A stretch of DNA of 64,000 nt from Sorex araneus (GCF_027595985.1 NC_073312.1:8448673-8512672), one strand, 5' to 3'. Counted from the first letter of the stretch, positions 21,501 to 30,858 are shown. A program made the numbers and translations. The notes: generated by a model from the letters alone, not told the origin.

Positions 21501-24500
21501 ACAACCTCGGGCCATGAAGGATCACTCCCCACGCCCCCCGCCTGACAATGTGCAGGACACTAGGACCCCGTGCCGAAGGGGTCCTGGCAGCACCTGGATC
21601 CCTCAGAAGGAACGGCCTTCTCCCATAGCCGTGGGGGCCCAAGGGAAGGGGAGAGCCCTGCCCCTGGGTGCCGGGAACGTCCCCACACACACTCTGCACT
21701 GCAGTTGTTGGGTGTGGGTGAAAGCTGGTGCCGGGGTCTGAGATGGCAGACCTGGAGGTGCTCAGGGGCCCCTGATGTGCTCCAGTCCGCCCAGTCCCGC
21801 CGTTGGGCCTGTGCATGCAGACGCCTCGTGGCTGGAGGTGGGGAATAGCGCCCACCGACGTGTGCATGCACAAGGGGAAACAGGCGTGCAGCGAGGAGGA
21901 GGCAGAGGAAGTGGCGGCCCGTGGCCGAGTCCTCCTAGCACTGCCACTTTGGAATGCGATAATGCTGACACCGCAGATGCAGAGAAACTCCCCATCCCCC
22001 GCCTCCAGCCTTCTTCCTGGGCAGGCAGCGGGGTCCAAAGCAACTGTGCCTTCTGGGCCCCTGAATATTTCACGAGAATTCAGCTGAGTAATCTAACCCC
22101 GGCCCAGTGCAATGACAGGAGCCCCCTGTCAGCTCACAGATGGCCCCGCGGGGTGCTGAGTTCCCGGCCTGGCAGCCAGAGCATCTCCTGAGTCAGGGTG
22201 ACGCTCCTCAGCATCCAGCACCACCCCGGGGCCACACAGCTACGACTTCACTTAGGAAGGACCAAGTCTGCCTTAGCAGAGCGGGCTGCAGAAACGGTAA
22301 ACCTTGGGGCCGAAGGGATAGTACGGTGGCTAGGGCCCTTGCCTTGCACATGGCACCTGGTTCAATCCCCAGCACCCAACATAGGTCCCCCAAGTCCCAC
22401 CAAGAGTGATCCCTAAGCACAGAGCCAGGAATGAGCCCTGAGCACTGCTGGGTATGGCCCAAAAGCCAAAAGAGAAAAAGGAAGGTTTTCTGTTTACTGG
22501 CAAGGAAGTGAGTAGAAGTAACAGACTGAAAGAAGTTCAGGAGGGGCTGCAGTGATAGCACAGCGGGGAGGGCATTTGCCTTGCAGGCGGCCGACCCGGG
22601 TTCGATTCCCAGCATCCCATATGGTCCTCTGAGCACCGCCAGGGGTAATTCCTGAGTGCGTGAGCCAGGAGTAACCTCTACATTGACAGGTGTGACCCCC
22701 CCTCCCCACACCCTCCTGCCAAAAAAAAGTTCAGGAACTACAGGAATTATGCAAGCCGCTGCTTTTTCTGCCCACCCTCAACCATTTTCCCAACTTAAAA
22801 AAAAAAAAAAAGCACTGAAGTATCACTTAAGCAGAAGAGAAAAGTTCCTCTTTCTAAAACGGTCTCTGGAAGGCCAGCAGTGGCTGAAATGTGCTTCCTT
22901 GGGAGAGAGACGAGCCCTGAAGCGGCCGAGGGGAGCGTTTGCGTATTAGTGTTGGATACAGTTTCATACAGACCTACACAATATCCTAGTGAAGGCGGCA
23001 TATTTCTCTGGGTTAAAATCTTTGGCGGTCAGAACAATAGAAAAATGAGTCACCTGCACAAAAGAAACACAAAAGAATACCTTGAAAAGGCTATTTAAGG
23101 CTACTTAAAATACCATTAAATGAACACTTTTTAGGGGCCGGAGTGATAGTGAAGAGGGTTAGGACCTTTGCCTGAACATGCGGTCAACCTGGGTTCAATT
23201 CCCCCGCACTCCATTGGGTCCCTGAGCCAGCCAGGAGATACACTAAACCAGGAGCAGAGCAGAAATTAGATTTTCTAATGCAGAGCCAGGATAAGTCCTG
23301 AGCACACCCAGCTGTGACCCCCAAAACAAACAAACAAATGAAGTTCCCACAGTGCACTAGAATAAAACCAGAGTCGCTGTACCAGACCTTCTCATTTAGA
23401 AACTATTTCAGTAATTAAGCAAAAAATAATTTAAAAATGAACATAACTGTCTCAGTCAAATTCCTATCACGAAAATCATCCAACTCCTGAAATAATCAAT
23501 TCTCTATAGGTTGCTATAAACTTAAAGGGCCCTAGGAGCTTATAAATAAGATTCAATTCTTTGTATGCATATGCCCCTATGATCATAGATGCAATTTCTG
23601 ATAATCATGGCCTAGTCAGGAGACAAAATTCAAAATTTTGGGGGTTTTGTCTTGGGGGGGGTCATACCTGAAAATGCATAGGATCGCTCCTGGCAGTGCT
23701 CAGGGGACCAGATGGGGTGCCAGGGAACAAACCCAGGTTGGCCGTGTACAAGGCAAAGTCCCTACCCGCTGTACCCACTCCCCGGCCCAAAACTCAAACC
23801 TTTCTAAGAAGCAAAGCACGGGGTTACATCCTCAGAGGCCCAGGGGTGCAGCCCCCTGGCAGACCCTGGCAAGGCTGACGGCCCCGCGTCTGGCGGCCAG
23901 CACTGCGCCATAGCACCAAGAGCGACCCTGGCACCGCAATGAAGGGTGCGAGCTTCGGCATACCGTACCCACCTCTGTGTGAAGGACACAAAAGAAGAGC
24001 ACAGCAGCCAGAGACAGGACAGCAGGCCGGGCGCTGTCCTGGCACGCACCCAACGCAGCGCCCCCTGTGGTCCCCTGGTCCCCTCCAGGAGTGATCCCTG
24101 AGCGCAGCAAAGAAACCACAAGGCTGGCACCGGGGAAGCAGGCTCAGTGACAAAGCACTCGCCTTGCACGCGTGAGGCTCTGGGTTCTATTTCCCACACC
24201 ACGAAAAACAAAAAGAAGAAAAAAATGAAACACAAAAAACATGTTAAGAACGTTGATGTCCAAAACTAAGCAATATAGAAATGAGGGGCAGGAGAGACAT
24301 ACAGTGGGGAAGGTGTGCTTGCCTTGTGCACATCGGTTCTGGGTTGAACCCCCATCATCCCCCCCAAGGCTGCCAGGAGTGATGCCTGAGGACAGAGCCA
24401 GGAGTCAGGTGTGGCCCAAGAAACAAACAAACAAACAAAAAAAGTGAGAAGTTTCAGAAATGAGGGCCAGGAGGGGCCAGAGAGGTAGTACACTGGTAAG

Positions 24501-27081
24501 GCTTTTTTCCTTGCACCTTCGGACTCAGGTTCAATCCCTGGCATCCCACGTGGTCTCCCAAGGCCTGCCAGGAGTGACTCCTGAGTGCAGCGCCAGAAGT
24601 AAACCCTGAGCATTGCCAACTGCAGCCCAAAAACAAAAAACAAAACAAAAAAATTAAAAAAGAAGAAGAAAAAAAGAAACAAAAAGAAATGAGGGACTGA
24701 AGAAAAGAGAGAGCACAGTGGGTAGGGTGCCTGCTTTGCACAGCACTGACTGGGTTCAAACCCTGGCATGTTACATGGATTCCCCCAAGCCCTGCCAGGC
24801 ATGATCCCTGAGCACAGACCCAGGAGTAAGCCCTGACCACCACCATGTGTGGCCCCCAAAGCAAGAGTTAAGAGAAATGCTATTTAGGGGCTGGAGCAAT
24901 AGCACAGCAGTTAGGGTGTTTGCCTTGCACGCGGCCGACCTGGGTTCGAATCCCAGCATCCCATATGGTCCCCTAGCACCGCCAGGGGTAATTCCTGAGT
25001 GCAAAGCCAGGAGTAACCCCTGAGCATCGCCGGGTGTGACCCAAAAAGCAAAAAAAAAAAGAGAAATGCTATTTACAAAAAAATAAAAATAATTAACTTT
25101 TTAAAAAAGAGAGAAATGCTCTTATTTAAACATTTGGGATTGGGGACAGGGGACACCCACCCCACTCCGTGCCAGGAGTGAAACCCACCCTGGGCTTCCT
25201 GCATGCCCGGCACACGCCCAGCCCTGGGTACCCCCTCCCTGCCCCACGAAAGCACGGCCGGCCCCTGGCCCCTCTGCTGCCTTACCTTTTTCAGAACTGA
25301 AGAATCCGGCACCTCGGCTGTGGTGATGTAAAACCACATTCGGCGGTACTGACCGAAGACGAAGGGGTGGAGGAGCTTGCTCTCGTCCGTCAGGCAGCAT
25401 TTCCTCAGCAGCAGGGCCCGCTTGCTCGCGGTGGTGGACGGGTAGCACCAGGCCCACAGAACTTCCCCGTTCGTGTCCTTTTCTACGGTGGAAAGATGGT
25501 CACTGAGAATGTCAAACAGCAGCAAGGACGTGAATTGATTCAGAAGCACGGCAGGGAGTCAGTCCTCACACCCCACTTGACCAAGCAACCCGAAGCAGGG
25601 GAGATGCCCACCTACCTCTCCTGGCCCCAGGATCTAGCTCTCAGGATCAAGGCTTAGGTGCCCCGAGTAAAAAGCTTTACAACCCAGCCTGAATGACATG
25701 TTGACCTTCCACCTTTGACACGTCTTCCCTCTAAATTCTCAGAAGCTTATCATTTCATTATTTATTTTTGGTTTGGGGGCCACACCCAGCCACACTCAGG
25801 GCTCACTCCTGGCTCCGCGCTCAGGAATCATTCCTGGCGGTACACGGGGGACCATACGGGATTCTGGGGATCGAGCCCAGGCCAGCCAAGCACCCACTGT
25901 ACTATCATCTCTCCAGCCCCCACATCCTTTTTTAATTTAATCTGGTTGGGAAGATCTTTTACAATTACATCGAGGATTTATTTTTAAAATTAAAAGAAAA
26001 AACTGGTGTTGAGGGCAAGCAAGATGGGCTGCAGCAAGAATGGGCTAGAGGATTTGCCTGCACGTGTCCTGGGTTCGACCCCCAGCACTACATGGTCCCT
26101 CCCCCGACCCCCGAGGCCCCAGCACTGAGCAGGAAGGGACCTGCAGCAAAAATCTGGGGCTGGGGCGGAGCTAGTACACAAATTAAGCACTTGCCTTACC
26201 TGCCGCAGACCTGGGTTCCATCCTCCCCACCCCCACTGCGGTCCCCCAAGTTCGACCAGAAATGATCCCGGAGCAGGGAGCAAGCCCCGAGAACCGATAG
26301 GTGTGGTTCCAAAGCCAAATTACTGGTGTCTGCTCGAGCAAAATAATTAATAATAATAATAATAATAAAAGTCTTTAGAAAAAGAGCAGCACGCTTTGCC
26401 ACTTTGCGCTACTTTGCTCAACTCTACGTGACGGTGCACAGAGCTCAGGGGGTCTAAGGAGGTGGTTCGAGGGATACCCCGCCAGTTGCAGAGCACATTC
26501 TCCCAGGTCTACACTGCCCGGGACGTGGGCAGCGGCTGCCCAAAGGTCCGGGCGTAACTTGCGGGGACCCTCATTCCCCTAACCCAGCCCGGAGCCCCCG
26601 AAGGCCACTGTGCAGACGGCCCTGCCGCACGGAGACGCGGAGCAGGACGCGACCCTCACTCGGCGCCCTCCAGGCGTGCAGCCCGCGCGCCCCCGGGGCC
26701 TCCACCTGCTCCTCCGCCCGGGGCGGCCCCCGCGGTCACGCGGCTCCCCGCACGCTCCGGGGGGACCCGGGCGCGGCCCCCGGCCCGGCCCCGCCTGCGC
26801 CCCGCTCCGCGGCCGTCAGGGGCCGCCCAGGGCGCGCCCGGCCGCACGTGCGAGTCCGCGGCGGGGCCGGGGCGCGGGCCGAGCCCCTGCACCGGGTGGC
26901 CGGACCCCGCCGCCCCGGCCCGGGCCCAGCGTGGAGGGGGCCGCGGGAAGCGCCGGGGACGGCGGGGCAGGGCGAGCCCCGGGCCCGGGCCGAGGTGGAG
27001 CGGACGGGGGGCGCCCGGGTCCTCACCGATCAGCCCGACTCCGAGCATCAGCTGCGGGTCCGCCGCCTCGGCCGCAGCCAT
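14025..27081 (-). CDS. DENND10: DENND10 (FAM45A), complete coding region in nine exons
   Basis: Nine exons sum to 1074 bp (357 residues plus stop), the length I recall for the human protein. The product aligns from [18 protein letters not shown] to the end [15 protein letters not shown], and every junction phase closes. It is a compact DENN-domain protein. From published work, DENND10 sits on late endosomes, has been linked to Rab27, and co-purifies with the Commander complex. No frameshift, stop or missing exon is seen, so the gene looks intact. The ATG is the first in the exon and lies in a CpG island. It converges with SFXN4 and diverges from EIF3A, as in human. Most SINEs within it are antisense to it. 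Introns carry the B-type SINE at 20511 and many A-type copies. Confidence 0.96.
14288..14682 (+). mobile_element. Two young A-type SINEs (14288-14480, 14500-14682)
   Basis: Both have long A-rich tails. The second has lost part of the box region (GGGCATTGTACGCGGCC). GAAATAGG repeats beside the first mark a short target duplication. Confidence 0.92.
14691..15050 (+). mobile_element. Two diverged A-type SINEs, the second with a repeated head
   Basis: The first is at 14691-14840. In the second (14842-15050) a new GGGGGCCGGAGCAACAGTAC head appears at about 14932 after the box region, suggesting partial duplication or two fused copies. Confidence 0.7.
15073..15256 (+). mobile_element. A-type SINE, full length
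   Basis: Head GGGATTGGAGCGATAGCAC, intact B box GGTTCGATTCC and a 22-base-class A tail. Confidence 0.93.
15530..15722 (+). mobile_element. Diverged A-type SINE
   Basis: Recognised from GGGCTCGATCCCGGTACCCC and TACTGCTGGGTGTGGCCCCC. Confidence 0.6.
15932..16026 (-). CDS. DENND10: DENND10 exon 8
   Basis: The exon reads [20 protein letters not shown] then [12 protein letters not shown] in phase 0. The acceptor is CCCCCCAG and the donor GTACCC. Confidence 0.95.
16217..16324 (-). CDS. DENND10: DENND10 exon 7
   Basis: The exon reads [20 protein letters not shown] then [16 protein letters not shown] plus one base. The acceptor is CCCGCGTAG and the donor GTGAGA. Confidence 0.95.
16582..16690 (-). 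mobile_element. Diverged A-type SINE fragment, inverted
   Basis: It reads GGGGGCCATGCCCGCGCTGC to ATCTCTCCAGCCC with the middle deleted. Confidence 0.55.
16768..16894 (+). mobile_element. Diverged A-type SINE fragment
   Basis: The paired GAGCACTGAGC motifs and ACCGCCAGGTGTGGCCCCTG support it; the head is lost. Sequence to 17075 may hold another very old copy. Confidence 0.5.
17176..17262 (+). repeat. Imperfect (CA)n array at the exon 6 donor
   Basis: CA/CACATG repeats with ATGCA interruptions reach the first base of the DENND10 exon 6 donor. Confidence 0.93.
17262..17362 (-). CDS. DENND10: DENND10 exon 6
   Basis: The exon reads [20 protein letters not shown] then [13 protein letters not shown] plus one base. 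The donor GTATGTGTGTG runs straight into a CA/TG array. Confidence 0.95.
17863..17974 (-). CDS. DENND10: DENND10 exon 5
   Basis: The exon reads [20 protein letters not shown] then [17 protein letters not shown] plus two bases. The acceptor TATTTTAAG has few pyrimidines and the donor GTCTGG is weak. Confidence 0.93.
18043..18192 (-). mobile_element. Diverged A-type SINE, inverted
   Basis: TTTTGGACCACATCTGGTGG is at the tail side and TCTCTCTGGCCCC at the head. Confidence 0.75.
18319..18668 (+). mobile_element. A-type SINE (18335-18529) nested in an older A-type SINE
   Basis: AGTGATAGCACAGCAG occurs at 18319-18334 and again right after the A tail near 18529. This is the head of an older SINE that continues from there to about 18668. 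The duplicated target is therefore SINE sequence itself. Confidence 0.93.
18758..19198 (+). mobile_element. Two diverged A-type SINEs (18758-18930, 19050-19198)
   Basis: Clear GTGCGGCTGACCCGGGTTC and GAGGCCGACCCGGGTTCGAT box regions; both heads are eroded. Confidence 0.7.
19233..19409 (+). mobile_element. A-type SINE, full length
   Basis: Near consensus, with a small AGCAAGTG insertion-like change in the body. It is flanked by AAAATTAAT-type sequence on both sides. Confidence 0.93.
19601..19749 (-). CDS. DENND10: DENND10 exon 4
   Basis: The exon reads [20 protein letters not shown] and [17 protein letters not shown], ending AGSVK plus one base. The acceptor is CCTGCAG and the donor GTGAGC. 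Confidence 0.96.
19939..20093 (+). mobile_element. A-type SINE with short body
   Basis: Head, boxes and a GCCGGGTGTGACCCC end are present; about 25 bases of the body repeat are missing. Confidence 0.85.
20094..20510. other. DENND10 intron, no recognisable element
   Basis: Unique-looking intron sequence with no SINE or exon. Confidence 0.55.
20511..20640 (+). mobile_element. B-type SINE, 5'-truncated
   Basis: It starts within the body at CAGAGCCTGGCAAGCTCC and keeps the entire RTE-like end. The last part reads [19 protein letters not shown], then ACAGTGATAC. CAATG(T/C)TTA flanks suggest a target duplication. 5' truncation is typical of target-primed reverse transcription. Confidence 0.9.
20710..21043 (-). 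mobile_element. Two inverted A-type SINEs, the younger inserted at the head of the older
   Basis: The older copy is 20710-20846 and the younger 20847-21029. CCTACCTCCCCAGTCTT, the older head end, is duplicated on both sides of the younger. Confidence 0.92.
21313..21426 (+). mobile_element. Very diverged A-type SINE
   Basis: Only the GAGCACCTGCTCACGTGCC box region and a CCCCCAAACAAACC tail remain. From 21427 to 22304 no element is recognised. Confidence 0.4.
22305..22472 (+). mobile_element. Diverged A-type SINE
   Basis: Head GGGGCCGAAGGGATAGTACG, box CTTGCACATGGCACC and tail CCCAAAAGCCAAAAG. Confidence 0.82.
22543..22727 (+). mobile_element. A-type SINE, full length, with target duplication
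   Basis: AAAGTTCAGGA lies on both sides. The 3' end is C-rich (CCCCCCCTCCCC) before a short A run. Confidence 0.92.
22974..23053 (-). CDS. DENND10: DENND10 exon 3
   Basis: The exon reads [20 protein letters not shown] then FTRILC plus two bases of an Arg codon. The acceptor is TTGTGCAG; the donor GTCTGT is weak. It was found by reading the minus strand, since the exon gives no useful long ORF. Confidence 0.93.
23133..23340 (+). mobile_element. A-type SINE with an internal 30-base insertion
   Basis: An unrelated AT-rich stretch (about 23245-23280) interrupts the body. The copy sits 80 bases from exon 3. Confidence 0.75.
23638..23789 (-). mobile_element. Diverged A-type SINE, inverted
   Basis: GGGGGTCATACCTGAAAATG to CACTCCCCGGCCC. 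Confidence 0.75.
24056..24070 (-). promoter_or_regulatory. CTCF-like motif in a DENND10 intron
   Basis: On the minus strand it reads CCACAGGGGGCGCTG, a good match to the CTCF core. Confidence 0.45.
24124..24217 (+). mobile_element. Short tRNA-like SINE without the A-type body
   Basis: A head with CAGTGACAAAGCACTCGCC and a GGTTCTATTTCCC B box passes directly into an A-rich tail. It may be an older head-only SINE or an internally deleted A-type copy. Confidence 0.5.
24283..24863 (+). mobile_element. Three diverged A-type SINEs in tandem (24283-24442, 24473-24663, 24693-24863)
   Basis: All run in the same direction with CAAACAAAC- or CAAAAAACAAAA-type tails between them. Confidence 0.8.
24887..25059 (+). 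mobile_element. A-type SINE, full length, 16-base target duplication
   Basis: AGAGAAATGCTATTTA lies at 24871-24886 and 25060-25075. A related GAGAAATGCTCTTATTTA occurs once more at about 25110. Confidence 0.95.
25286..25482 (-). CDS. DENND10: DENND10 exon 2
   Basis: The acceptor ACCGTAG precedes [20 protein letters not shown]. The exon continues through [19 protein letters not shown] and ends PDSSVLKK with donor GTAAGG. It carries the start of the DENN module. Confidence 0.96.
25760..25920 (-). mobile_element. Diverged A-type SINE, inverted
   Basis: GGGGGCCACACCCAGCCACA to CTCTCCAGCCCC. Confidence 0.85.
26013..26140 (+). mobile_element. Diverged A-type SINE fragment
   Basis: GGGTTCGACCCCCAGCACTA marks the B box; the 3' body is short. 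Confidence 0.6.
26155..26345 (+). mobile_element. A-type SINE body joined to an RTE/B-type tail fragment
   Basis: A diverged A-type copy runs to about 26320. Instead of an A tail it continues TTACTGGTGTCTGCTCGAGC, the sequence found in the 3' end of B-type SINEs and the RTE copy. A (TAA)n microsatellite follows to 26369. Confidence 0.65.
27027..27081 (-). CDS. DENND10: DENND10 exon 1 (start codon)
   Basis: ATG at 27081-27079 reads [18 protein letters not shown] plus one base of a Glu codon. The donor GTGAGG follows on the minus strand. Confidence 0.95.
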
Positions 27082-27115
27082 CTTCCGCCGCCGCCGCCGC
27101 CGCCCGCGCCCAGCT

Positions 27116-27130
27116 CCGCCCCCTGTGGTC
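27116..27130 (-). promoter_or_regulatory. CTCF-like motif in the DENND10 promoter
   Basis: The minus strand reads GACCACAGGGGGCGG, 35-50 bases upstream of the ATG. Confidence 0.4.
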
Positions 27131-27199
27131 CCGCCCACCGCAGGTCCCACCCTATCGTGGGCCGCCCACCGCAGGCCTCTGCGACGGGGCCCGCCCTCC

Positions 27200-27235
27200 A
27201 TTGGCCCCGGCTTTCACGGGCCGGCTCTCCATTGG
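27200..27235 (-). promoter_or_regulatory. DENND10: Two CCAAT boxes upstream of DENND10
   Basis: CCAAT on the minus strand at 27200-27204 and 27231-27235, spaced 31 bases, with GC boxes (CCCGCCC) between and around. This layout is usual for an NF-Y/Sp1 TATA-less promoter. Distance to the ATG is 119-154 bases. Confidence 0.55.
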
Positions 27236-27479
27236 GCCCTCTTTCTCCTAGACCCGCCCTCCTCGGGCCCCGCCTAACGCAGGCCCCGCCCCTCCCACCG
27301 CCTCCTGCAGCCTCCGACGTCCCGCCGCTCCCGCCCAGCGCCCCGAGTCCTTCCGTCCCGCCCCGCAACGTCCCTCTCTCGGGCCGCCGCGCTGTCCTCT
27401 CTCCGCTCCCGCCGCTCTCCGCGCCTCCCCTCCGACCTTCGGCACGCCCCGCGCTCCTGCTCCGGGGCAGGAGTGTCCT

Positions 27480-27968
27480 GAGACTCGAGGCAGAGAGAGT
27501 CTCCGCTCATTAATCATTCATCCCGCCTGGCCCCCGGCCGAGCAAAGGAAAATTGCAGGACTCAGTCCGATAACGAGGGAGCACTCCGGCGGAGGAGAGA
27601 CCCGCTCTGGGAGAAACAACGCCGAAGCAGTCCTGGGGTTAGCCCGTAGGAAAACGGGCCAGGGATCAGCAAACAAGGACCACTGTCCGTGCCCCGGAAG
27701 ACAAGGGCAGTTTGTCCACAGTTTACCTCTCCCTGGAGCCTACCCTTTACTTTGTCTCTGTCCCCACCCCTTCCCCCAGCAGCTGAGAGGTGATGTTATT
27801 GCTCATTCCGGAGCGGATCGCCTCCCGTTTGCCTAAAAACGTGCTTCCCTGTTTTCTTTCTGTATTAAGAGCCCTTCTGGGGGCCCTACAAGAGGAGCTG
27901 GTCGTTCCCAGGCAGGCGTTTCCCAGCCTGCCACTTCCTCCTCAGTCACTGGTGCTGCGAGCCTTCAC
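27480..27968. other. DENND10 upstream flank, no recognisable element
   Basis: GC content falls away from the island; no repeat was recognised before the minisatellite. Confidence 0.5.
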
Positions 27969-28690
27969 TGCAGTGAGAGTAATAGGAACCACTGCAATAA
28001 GTAATAGGAATACCGCAATAAGAGTAATAGGAATCACTGCAATAAGAGTAATAGAAATCACTGCAGTAGGAGTAATAGGAATCACTGCAGTAAGAGTAAT
28101 AGGAATCACTGCAGTAGGAGTAATAGGAATCACTGCAGTAAGAGTAATAGGAACCACTGCAGTAAGAGTAATAGGAATCACTTCAGTAAGAGTAATAGGA
28201 ATACTGCAATAAGAGTAATAGGAATCACTGCAATAAGAGTAATAGAAATCACTGCAGTAAGAGTAATAGGAACCACTGCAGTAAGAGTAATAGGAATCAC
28301 TGCAGTAAGAGTAATAGGAACACTGCAATAAGAGTAATAGGAATCACTTCAGTAAGAGTAATAGGAATACTGCAATAAGAGTAATAGGAATCACTGCAAT
28401 AAGAGTAATAGAAATCACTGCAGTAAGAGTAATAGGAACCACTGCAGTAAGAGTAATAGGAATCACTGCAGTAAGAGTAATAGGAATCACTGCAGTAAGA
28501 GTAATAGGAACCACTGCAGTAAGAGTAATAGGAATCACTGCAGTAAGAGTAATAGGAATCACTGCAGTAAGAGTAATAGGAACACTGCAATAAGAGTAAT
28601 AGGAATCACTTCAGTAAGAGTAATAGGAATACTGCAATAAGTGTAATAGGAATCACTGCAATAAGTGTAATAGGAATCACTGCAGTAAGT
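27969..28690 (+). repeat. 24-bp minisatellite with higher-order structure
   Basis: The unit is close to AATAGGAATCACTGCAGTAA plus GAGT, about 30 copies, with 23-bp variants lacking a base in ATCACTG. A marker unit with CACTTCAG recurs at 28179, 28345 and 28607, spacings of 166 and 262 bases. The difference, 96, is four units. The array is open in an 8-residue period on both strands and is not coding. Confidence 0.95.
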
Positions 28691-28710
28691 ACCGTGTGCA
28701 AGTGAGTGTC

Positions 28711-28871
28711 AGAGGGCCGGAGAGAGTGCAAGGGTAAGCTCCTCGCCTTGCATGCAGTGGGCAGGGTTTGATTCCTGGCATCACATCTGGTCCCTCAAGC
28801 ACTGTCAGGAGTGATCCCTGAGCCCTGGGTACTATGGGGTGTGGCCCAAACCACGCCCCAAAATACAAATT
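28711..28871 (+). mobile_element. Diverged A-type SINE
   Basis: CCTTGCATGCAGTGGGCAGG box region and TATGGGGTGTGGCCC end. From 28872 to 29255 nothing is recognised. Confidence 0.78.
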
Positions 28872-29255
28872 AAAAAGTGGGTGTCAGGAGGCCTCCTCGG
28901 AGGAGGGCATATTTAGGCTGCAATGTAAATAATGGAAGGACTCTGGCAGTTTGGAATCTGACCAACTCAAATCACAGAAAAACTAATCAGGGAGGGTCCT
29001 TGGGGTCTACAGGACTACATCTCATGCAGTGCCTCGAGTGTACAGCTTGCAAGTGGGGGTGTGTGCGCCCACATTAGGGGTTCACGTGCCCACAGTGGAG
29101 TTTGGAGTTCCAGACAGGTGTCATATCATGAGTCACAGTACCCCTCCCAATGGGCCGCAAACTGGATTTCTTTGTAACTTGCTCTTTTTGCTTAATTTTA
29201 CTTCTTATTTTACTTATTTTTATTTAATAATGTATTAGATTACTTCTTTACTTAT

Positions 29256-29418
29256 TTGGTGTTTTACCTACACTTGACTGTGCTCAGGGCTTACTCATGG
29301 CTCTGCACTCAGGAATCACTCCTTCCAGCCTTTAGACACCTTTGGGATGCCTGGGATTCAACCTGGGTTGGTTGTATGCAAGGCAAGTGCCTTATCCACT
29401 GTACTACCTTTCTGGCCC
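29256..29418 (-). mobile_element. Diverged A-type SINE, inverted
   Basis: ACTTGACTGTGCTCAGGGCT to CTTTCTGGCCC. Confidence 0.75.
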
Positions 29419-29447
29419 TAATTTTGTTTCTCCTTTAAGATTTTTTA

Positions 29448-29636
29448 TTTATTATTATTATTATTATTATTGCTCTTTGGGTCACACCCGGCAATGCACA
29501 GGAATTACCTCCTGGCTTTGCACTCAGGAATTACTCCTCGAGATGCTCAGGGGACCATATGTGATATTGGGAATCGAACCCGGGTCAGCCGCGTGCAAGG
29601 CAAATGCCTTACCCGCTGTACTATTGCTCCAGCCCC
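29448..29636 (-). mobile_element. A-type SINE, full length, inverted, tail replaced by (TTA)n
   Basis: The tail complement is a (TTA)n microsatellite at about 29450-29470, then CTCTTTGGGTCACACCCGGC to TTGCTCCAGCCCC. Confidence 0.92.
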
Positions 29637-29669
29637 TCTTCTTTAAAATCTTATTTTTAAAAATGTATC

Positions 29670-29839
29670 TGGGAATGGAGCAGTAATATGGCAAGGAAGG
29701 CACTCTTGCCTTGCACATGGCTGACCTGGGTTTGAACCGGCACCCACATAAGGTCCCCAAGGCCCACCAGGAGTGTTCCCTGAGTAAACAGCCATGAGTA
29801 GTAAGTTGTGAACACAGATGAATGTACCCCTTCAAACCA
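29670..29839 (+). mobile_element. Diverged A-type SINE
   Basis: GGCACTCTTGCCTTGCACAT box region; the 3' end is poor. Confidence 0.65.
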
Positions 29840-30139
29840 ATAGGGACAAAATAATTTACCCAAACCTCTCACGATCTAGGTCTATAATTTTACCTGTCAA
29901 GTGACTTTTGTGTTCATGTTGACACTACATTTATGATGATCAAGTGACCCTTGATGATCACTGTGCTATAGATTGGCCTCTAGCAGTAGCTCATGTTTCC
30001 AGTTCTCCCCGAACGTGCTGAGGCACTAGGGGCAGCTAGGCAGGCTCAGAATCTGTTTGGAAGCCTCCTGGAACACTTACACCCCACCTGTAATCACATT
30101 TCATAGTTCTTAGCGTGTGGATCAATAATTTACGGAAGC

Positions 30140-30565
30140 AGGAGCTGGATCAATAATGCAGTGGGTAGGGTGCTTGGTTTGATCCCGGACATCCTATATA
30201 GTCCCCCGAGCGCTGCCAGGACTAATTGCTGAGTGCAGAGCCAGGCGTGAGCCCTGAGCGCAGCCAGATGTGTCCCCAAAACAAAAACAAAGAATTTCCG
30301 GAAGTAGCAAAGACAAGAAAAATGGTTCCTCCTGAATCCCCCATTAACTACCAAATAAGACATTATTGTCTTGTGAGTACTTGCTTCCACTGGCGAGCAC
30401 TATTCTCAGTCTAACCGACTAGGGTGATCATCTACCAAATGCTAACAGAGGGGCTGGAGAGATGCTCAGTGGAGTAGGGCTGGGTTAATCCCTGCCACTG
30501 TATGATCCCCAAAGTACTGAGTCAGAAGCAGTCCCTCCGCATGCCAGATGTGGCCCCCAAAACTG
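30140..30565 (+). mobile_element. Two diverged A-type SINEs (30140-30291, 30448-30565), the second with a (TA)n tail
   Basis: The first lacks the box region between GTGCTT and GGTTTGATCC. The second is followed by TATATATATG repeats to about 30595. Confidence 0.7.
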
Positions 30566-30594
30566 TATATATATGTATACATGTATAAATATGT

Positions 30595-30858
30595 AGCACT
30601 GTAGCACTGTCGTAGCACTGTTGTCCTGTCGTTCATCAATTTGCTCGAGTGAGCACCAGTAACATCTCCATAGTGAGACTCGTTGTTACTACGTTAGGCA
30701 TATCAAATACGCCACGGGTAGCTTGCCAGGCTCTGCCATGCAGGCGGGATACTCTCGGTAGCTAGCTGGGCTCTTCGAGAGGGATGGAGGAACTGAACCC
30801 GGGTCGGCCGCGTGCAAGGCAAACGCCCTACCTGCTGTGCTATCATCGCTCCAGTCCA
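30595..30858 (-). mobile_element. B-type SINE, full length, inverted
   Basis: The end repeat GTAGCACTGTAGCACTGTCG is followed by CATCAATTTGCTCGAG (the RTE-like end), the paired CTTGCCAGGCTC and the tRNA head. TATAAATATGT at 30584-30594 and 30859-30869 is the target duplication. Confidence 0.93.

Larger units (their letters stand above)
26560..27480. promoter_or_regulatory. CpG island over DENND10 exon 1
   Basis: Dense CpG and very high GC spanning the first exon, part of intron 1 and the upstream region. No SINE has entered it. Confidence 0.85.

Noticed and set aside
27790-28590. Open frames with RVIGITAV or SYYSYCSD periodicity
   Set aside because: Translations of the 24-bp minisatellite, without start context, splice structure or known homologue.
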